The notes under the pieces were generated by a model, which saw nothing but the letters and a program-made list of their open reading frames with translations, did no database searches and had not been told where the DNA came from. Below are positions 63,101-64,000 of a stretch of DNA of 64,000 nucleotides, in pieces. Each line of letters begins with the position of its first letter. Position 1 is the first letter of the stretch. The translations under genes were made by a program, and so were the position numbers. Source of the stretch: Longimicrobiaceae bacterium (lineage in GTDB: Bacteria; Gemmatimonadota; Gemmatimonadetes; Longimicrobiales; Longimicrobiaceae); the NCBI GenBank assembly GCA_036375715.1, contig DASVBS010000079.1, positions 1-64,000 on the forward strand, written 5' to 3'.

Positions 63101-63169
63101 AGTCGCCGATGTCGCAAGGGCGAACAGGGCAATGCCCAGCATCGAGCTGACTCTAGCGGCTTTGCTCAT
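60137..63169 (-). CDS. SusC/RagA-family TonB-dependent transporter
   Basis: A 1,010-residue outer-membrane transporter for oligosaccharides. After the signal peptide comes a carboxypeptidase-regulatory-like domain (TIRGRVTNAETQEPIAGATVRVDAFDQGTVTDAQGAYQITAPAG), a TonB-box-like ELEELVVVGYTTQRQRDVSGSV, the plug (GVNIQSSGMPGSTGRVQIRGVNF, ASAASQYGARGANGVIVITTKRG) and a barrel that ends IFPNVRTISVGMNLSL. Together with the SusD gene 79 bases downstream it forms a complete SusCD pair. The ATG follows the partial sulfatase by 30 bases and no Shine-Dalgarno is visible. Confidence 0.95.
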   Translation of the reverse strand: MSKAARVSSMLGIALFALATSATAQETIRGRVTNAETQEPIAGATVRVDAFDQGTVTDAQGAYQITAPAGAQQLIVSSIGFATQEIDINGRSIIDVALQPSALELEELVVVGYTTQRQRDVSGSVVSVDSTAIANAQTATLEEALKGKIAGVNIQSSGMPGSTGRVQIRGVNFVGGNTQPLYVVDGMYMEANPNLNPSDIASIEVLKDASAASQYGARGANGVIVITTKRGQSGEMRIAAESYVGTQSVPRLIPLAGRDEWAQIINQAYQNGFMPDGSATDFTGYPDLDWQKEVIQTGMIQSHDVTLSGASQSANYLVSAGYLDQEGAVIGTGFDRRNLRVNTELRRGILTVGENIALSRSVLADMTGNPLREALRMAPVLRVKDPNNPSGWGYGTDEVQTFATNPVGLQLTNDVTRQLDQAFGTVFAEAALTSFLRYRFNLGFNYETITDEAFSENAELRYRDVEQPASYFNSRDARTSVLYENLLTAETTFGDHSVNAVVGFTEQSEDRETLGASRRGYPDLDLRVINAGTIEPTNSGAIQEYALRSYLVRANYSYAGKYLLSASFRRDGSSRFGPDRRYANFASASLGWVVSDEPFFASLPLLGRYADFLKLRASYGTLGDQGIPNYQYAGLIASNHSYPLGSSGTIIPGAIQLDIANPAIRWQENTATNFGLDAEFGAFSLTTDFFINESSGLLVRPPLPSSLGARNGPFLNIGSIRNRGLEVELAHRYERGDFSLRTSANVSTIDNEVLSLGNNGEPIMGDLGVTRTSVGGPVGAFYVVKTDGLFQSEEEVQAHTTTLEDGTVVVLQPSAKPGDVRYVDLNQDGLINDDDKYVAGSSFPDFEGGLYFDMGFRNVDLSVGLRGSYGQLVWSGPKYLTEQTFEASHYRKGLKPWTPENPNTSTPRAIYGSGGNVNMKADSDRFLEDGSFLRIQNVELGYTLPASTSSAIGVGSSVRLYVNAQNLHTVTDYIGWDPEALGSGVLSRGVDNANIFPNVRTISVGMNLSL

Positions 63170-63199
63170 AGGACTCGGAGGAGTGTTCTGGTTCGGGGC

Positions 63200-64000
63200 C
63201 TACGGCCTCGGCAGCACCTGACTGCTGCGTGCCCAGGCAGTCCACTTCGCTTCCAGCTCTCGCACCCGCTCGGGATGTTGCTCGGCGAGGTCGTGCAGCT
63301 CGGTCCGGTCGGTGGCGAGGTTGTAGAGCTCCCAGGGTTGGTCGGCGCCCGTGCTGACGAGCTTCCAGTCACCACTGCGGACCGCTCGCGCACCCATGTG
63401 CTCCCAGAAGTAGGCATCGTGCCCCTCCCGCTCCTCCCCGCGGAGGATCGGTAGGAGGCTCTTGCCGGCCAGGGGAGTGATCCGACGCCCCTGATAGGTG
63501 GCGGGGTAGTCCACTCCCGCCGCATCGAGCACCGTCGCCATGAGGTCGATGACGTGACCCGGCTGGTCCGTGATGCTGCTCGGCGGAACCTGCATCTCCA
63601 CCGGCCAGCGGATGATGAGCGGCGTGGCGATTCCGCCCTCGTGGGCGCGCGCCTTCCAGAAACGGAACGGAGTGTTGGCAACGTTGGCCCAGCGAGGGCC
63701 GATGCCCGCGTGCACCGTCTGCGGACCCGGCAGGACTTGCTTGTCGACGGGGAAGACGACGGGGCGACCATCACGGGTACTGCCCGGTCGGTCGAATCCC
63801 GGACCGAACTCGGAGGGTCGCTCGGGGCTCGCGCCGTTGTCGGAGAGGAAGAAGATGAGCGTGTTTTCCAACTCGCCGGTCCGTTCCAACGCGCCGATCA
63901 GCCGGCCGATCCCCTGATCCATGCGGTCGACCATGGCAGCGTGCACAGCCATCGCGCGCGCGTCGAACTCCCGGTGCGGGTTCTCTGCCCAGGTGAGCTC
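63200..64000 (-). CDS. Arylsulfatase, C-terminal part, cut by the window edge
   Basis: A 266-residue fragment, open to the right edge of the window. It is the C-terminal part of a type I sulfatase (ENTLIFFLSDNGASPERPSEFGPG, WKARAHEGGIATPLIIRWP, ATVLDAAGVDYPATYQGRRITPL, FWEHMGARAVRSGDWKLVSTGADQPWELYNLATDRTELHDLAEQHPERVRELE). The end region is closely similar to the sulfatase part of the GH51 fusion. The catalytic cysteine lies outside the window. It is first of the visible genes in the minus-strand glycan operon. Confidence 0.9.
   Translation of the reverse strand, partial: ELTWAENPHREFDARAMAVHAAMVDRMDQGIGRLIGALERTGELENTLIFFLSDNGASPERPSEFGPGFDRPGSTRDGRPVVFPVDKQVLPGPQTVHAGIGPRWANVANTPFRFWKARAHEGGIATPLIIRWPVEMQVPPSSITDQPGHVIDLMATVLDAAGVDYPATYQGRRITPLAGKSLLPILRGEEREGHDAYFWEHMGARAVRSGDWKLVSTGADQPWELYNLATDRTELHDLAEQHPERVRELEAKWTAWARSSQVLPRP

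Overview
The window is 64 kb of GC-rich bacterial chromosome, densely packed with genes on both strands. I see no transposase, integrase, CRISPR array, rRNA or convincing tRNA. The envelope is Gram-negative: there are TolC/RND efflux genes, TonB-dependent receptors, a SusC/SusD pair and many lipoprotein signals. A SusCD pair and a metK with a SAM-II-like leader, next to housekeeping genes of non-Bacteroidota character and a 1,000-residue propeller-amidohydrolase, make a Gemmatimonadota-like organism plausible. That assignment is an inference and no marker gene here proves it.

Layout. 0-6 kb: a three-gene efflux operon on the minus strand (TolC, adaptor, RND pump). 6-16 kb: glutamine-dependent NAD synthetase, a DUF1232-like protein, a Tat-type DUF411 metal protein, phosphoenolpyruvate carboxylase, S-adenosylmethionine synthetase (metK) behind a SAM-II-like riboswitch, a small membrane protein, a tandem universal stress protein and a cation diffusion facilitator. 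16-30 kb: a TonB receptor divergent from a c-type cytochrome lipoprotein, two bacterial PH-domain membrane proteins, a beta-propeller amidohydrolase, a Tsx/DUF5020-like outer-membrane protein, a DASS-family dicarboxylate transporter and a serine hydrolase. 30-38 kb: M16 and M28 peptidases, a TlpA-like thioredoxin, several unrecognised small proteins and a DUF5715/LysM wall enzyme.

38-45 kb is a methylation-related stretch: an ArsR-methyltransferase fusion regulator next to S-adenosylhomocysteinase (ahcY), two further SAM-dependent methyltransferases, a DUF1330 protein and an XRE/MmyB-type regulator with apparent operator repeats. 45-51 kb is a complete seven-gene Mrp (mnhA-G) Na+/H+ antiporter operon followed by a DUF4097 protein. 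52-64 kb is a minus-strand glycan-utilisation operon, cut by the right edge: arylsulfatase (partial), SusC, SusD, sulfamidase-like sulfatase, and a 1,622-residue fusion of a sulfatase, a CBM9-like region and a GH51 arabinofuranosidase. Together these point to uptake and degradation of a sulfated, arabinose-containing polysaccharide.

The most interesting items are the sulfatase-GH51 fusion, the SAM-II-like element with a terminator before metK, the ArsR-methyltransferase regulator whose own start codon lies in a palindrome, two unexplained purine-word inverted-repeat elements at convergent gene ends, and two tiny reading frames that each precede strong hairpins without any other gene to terminate.
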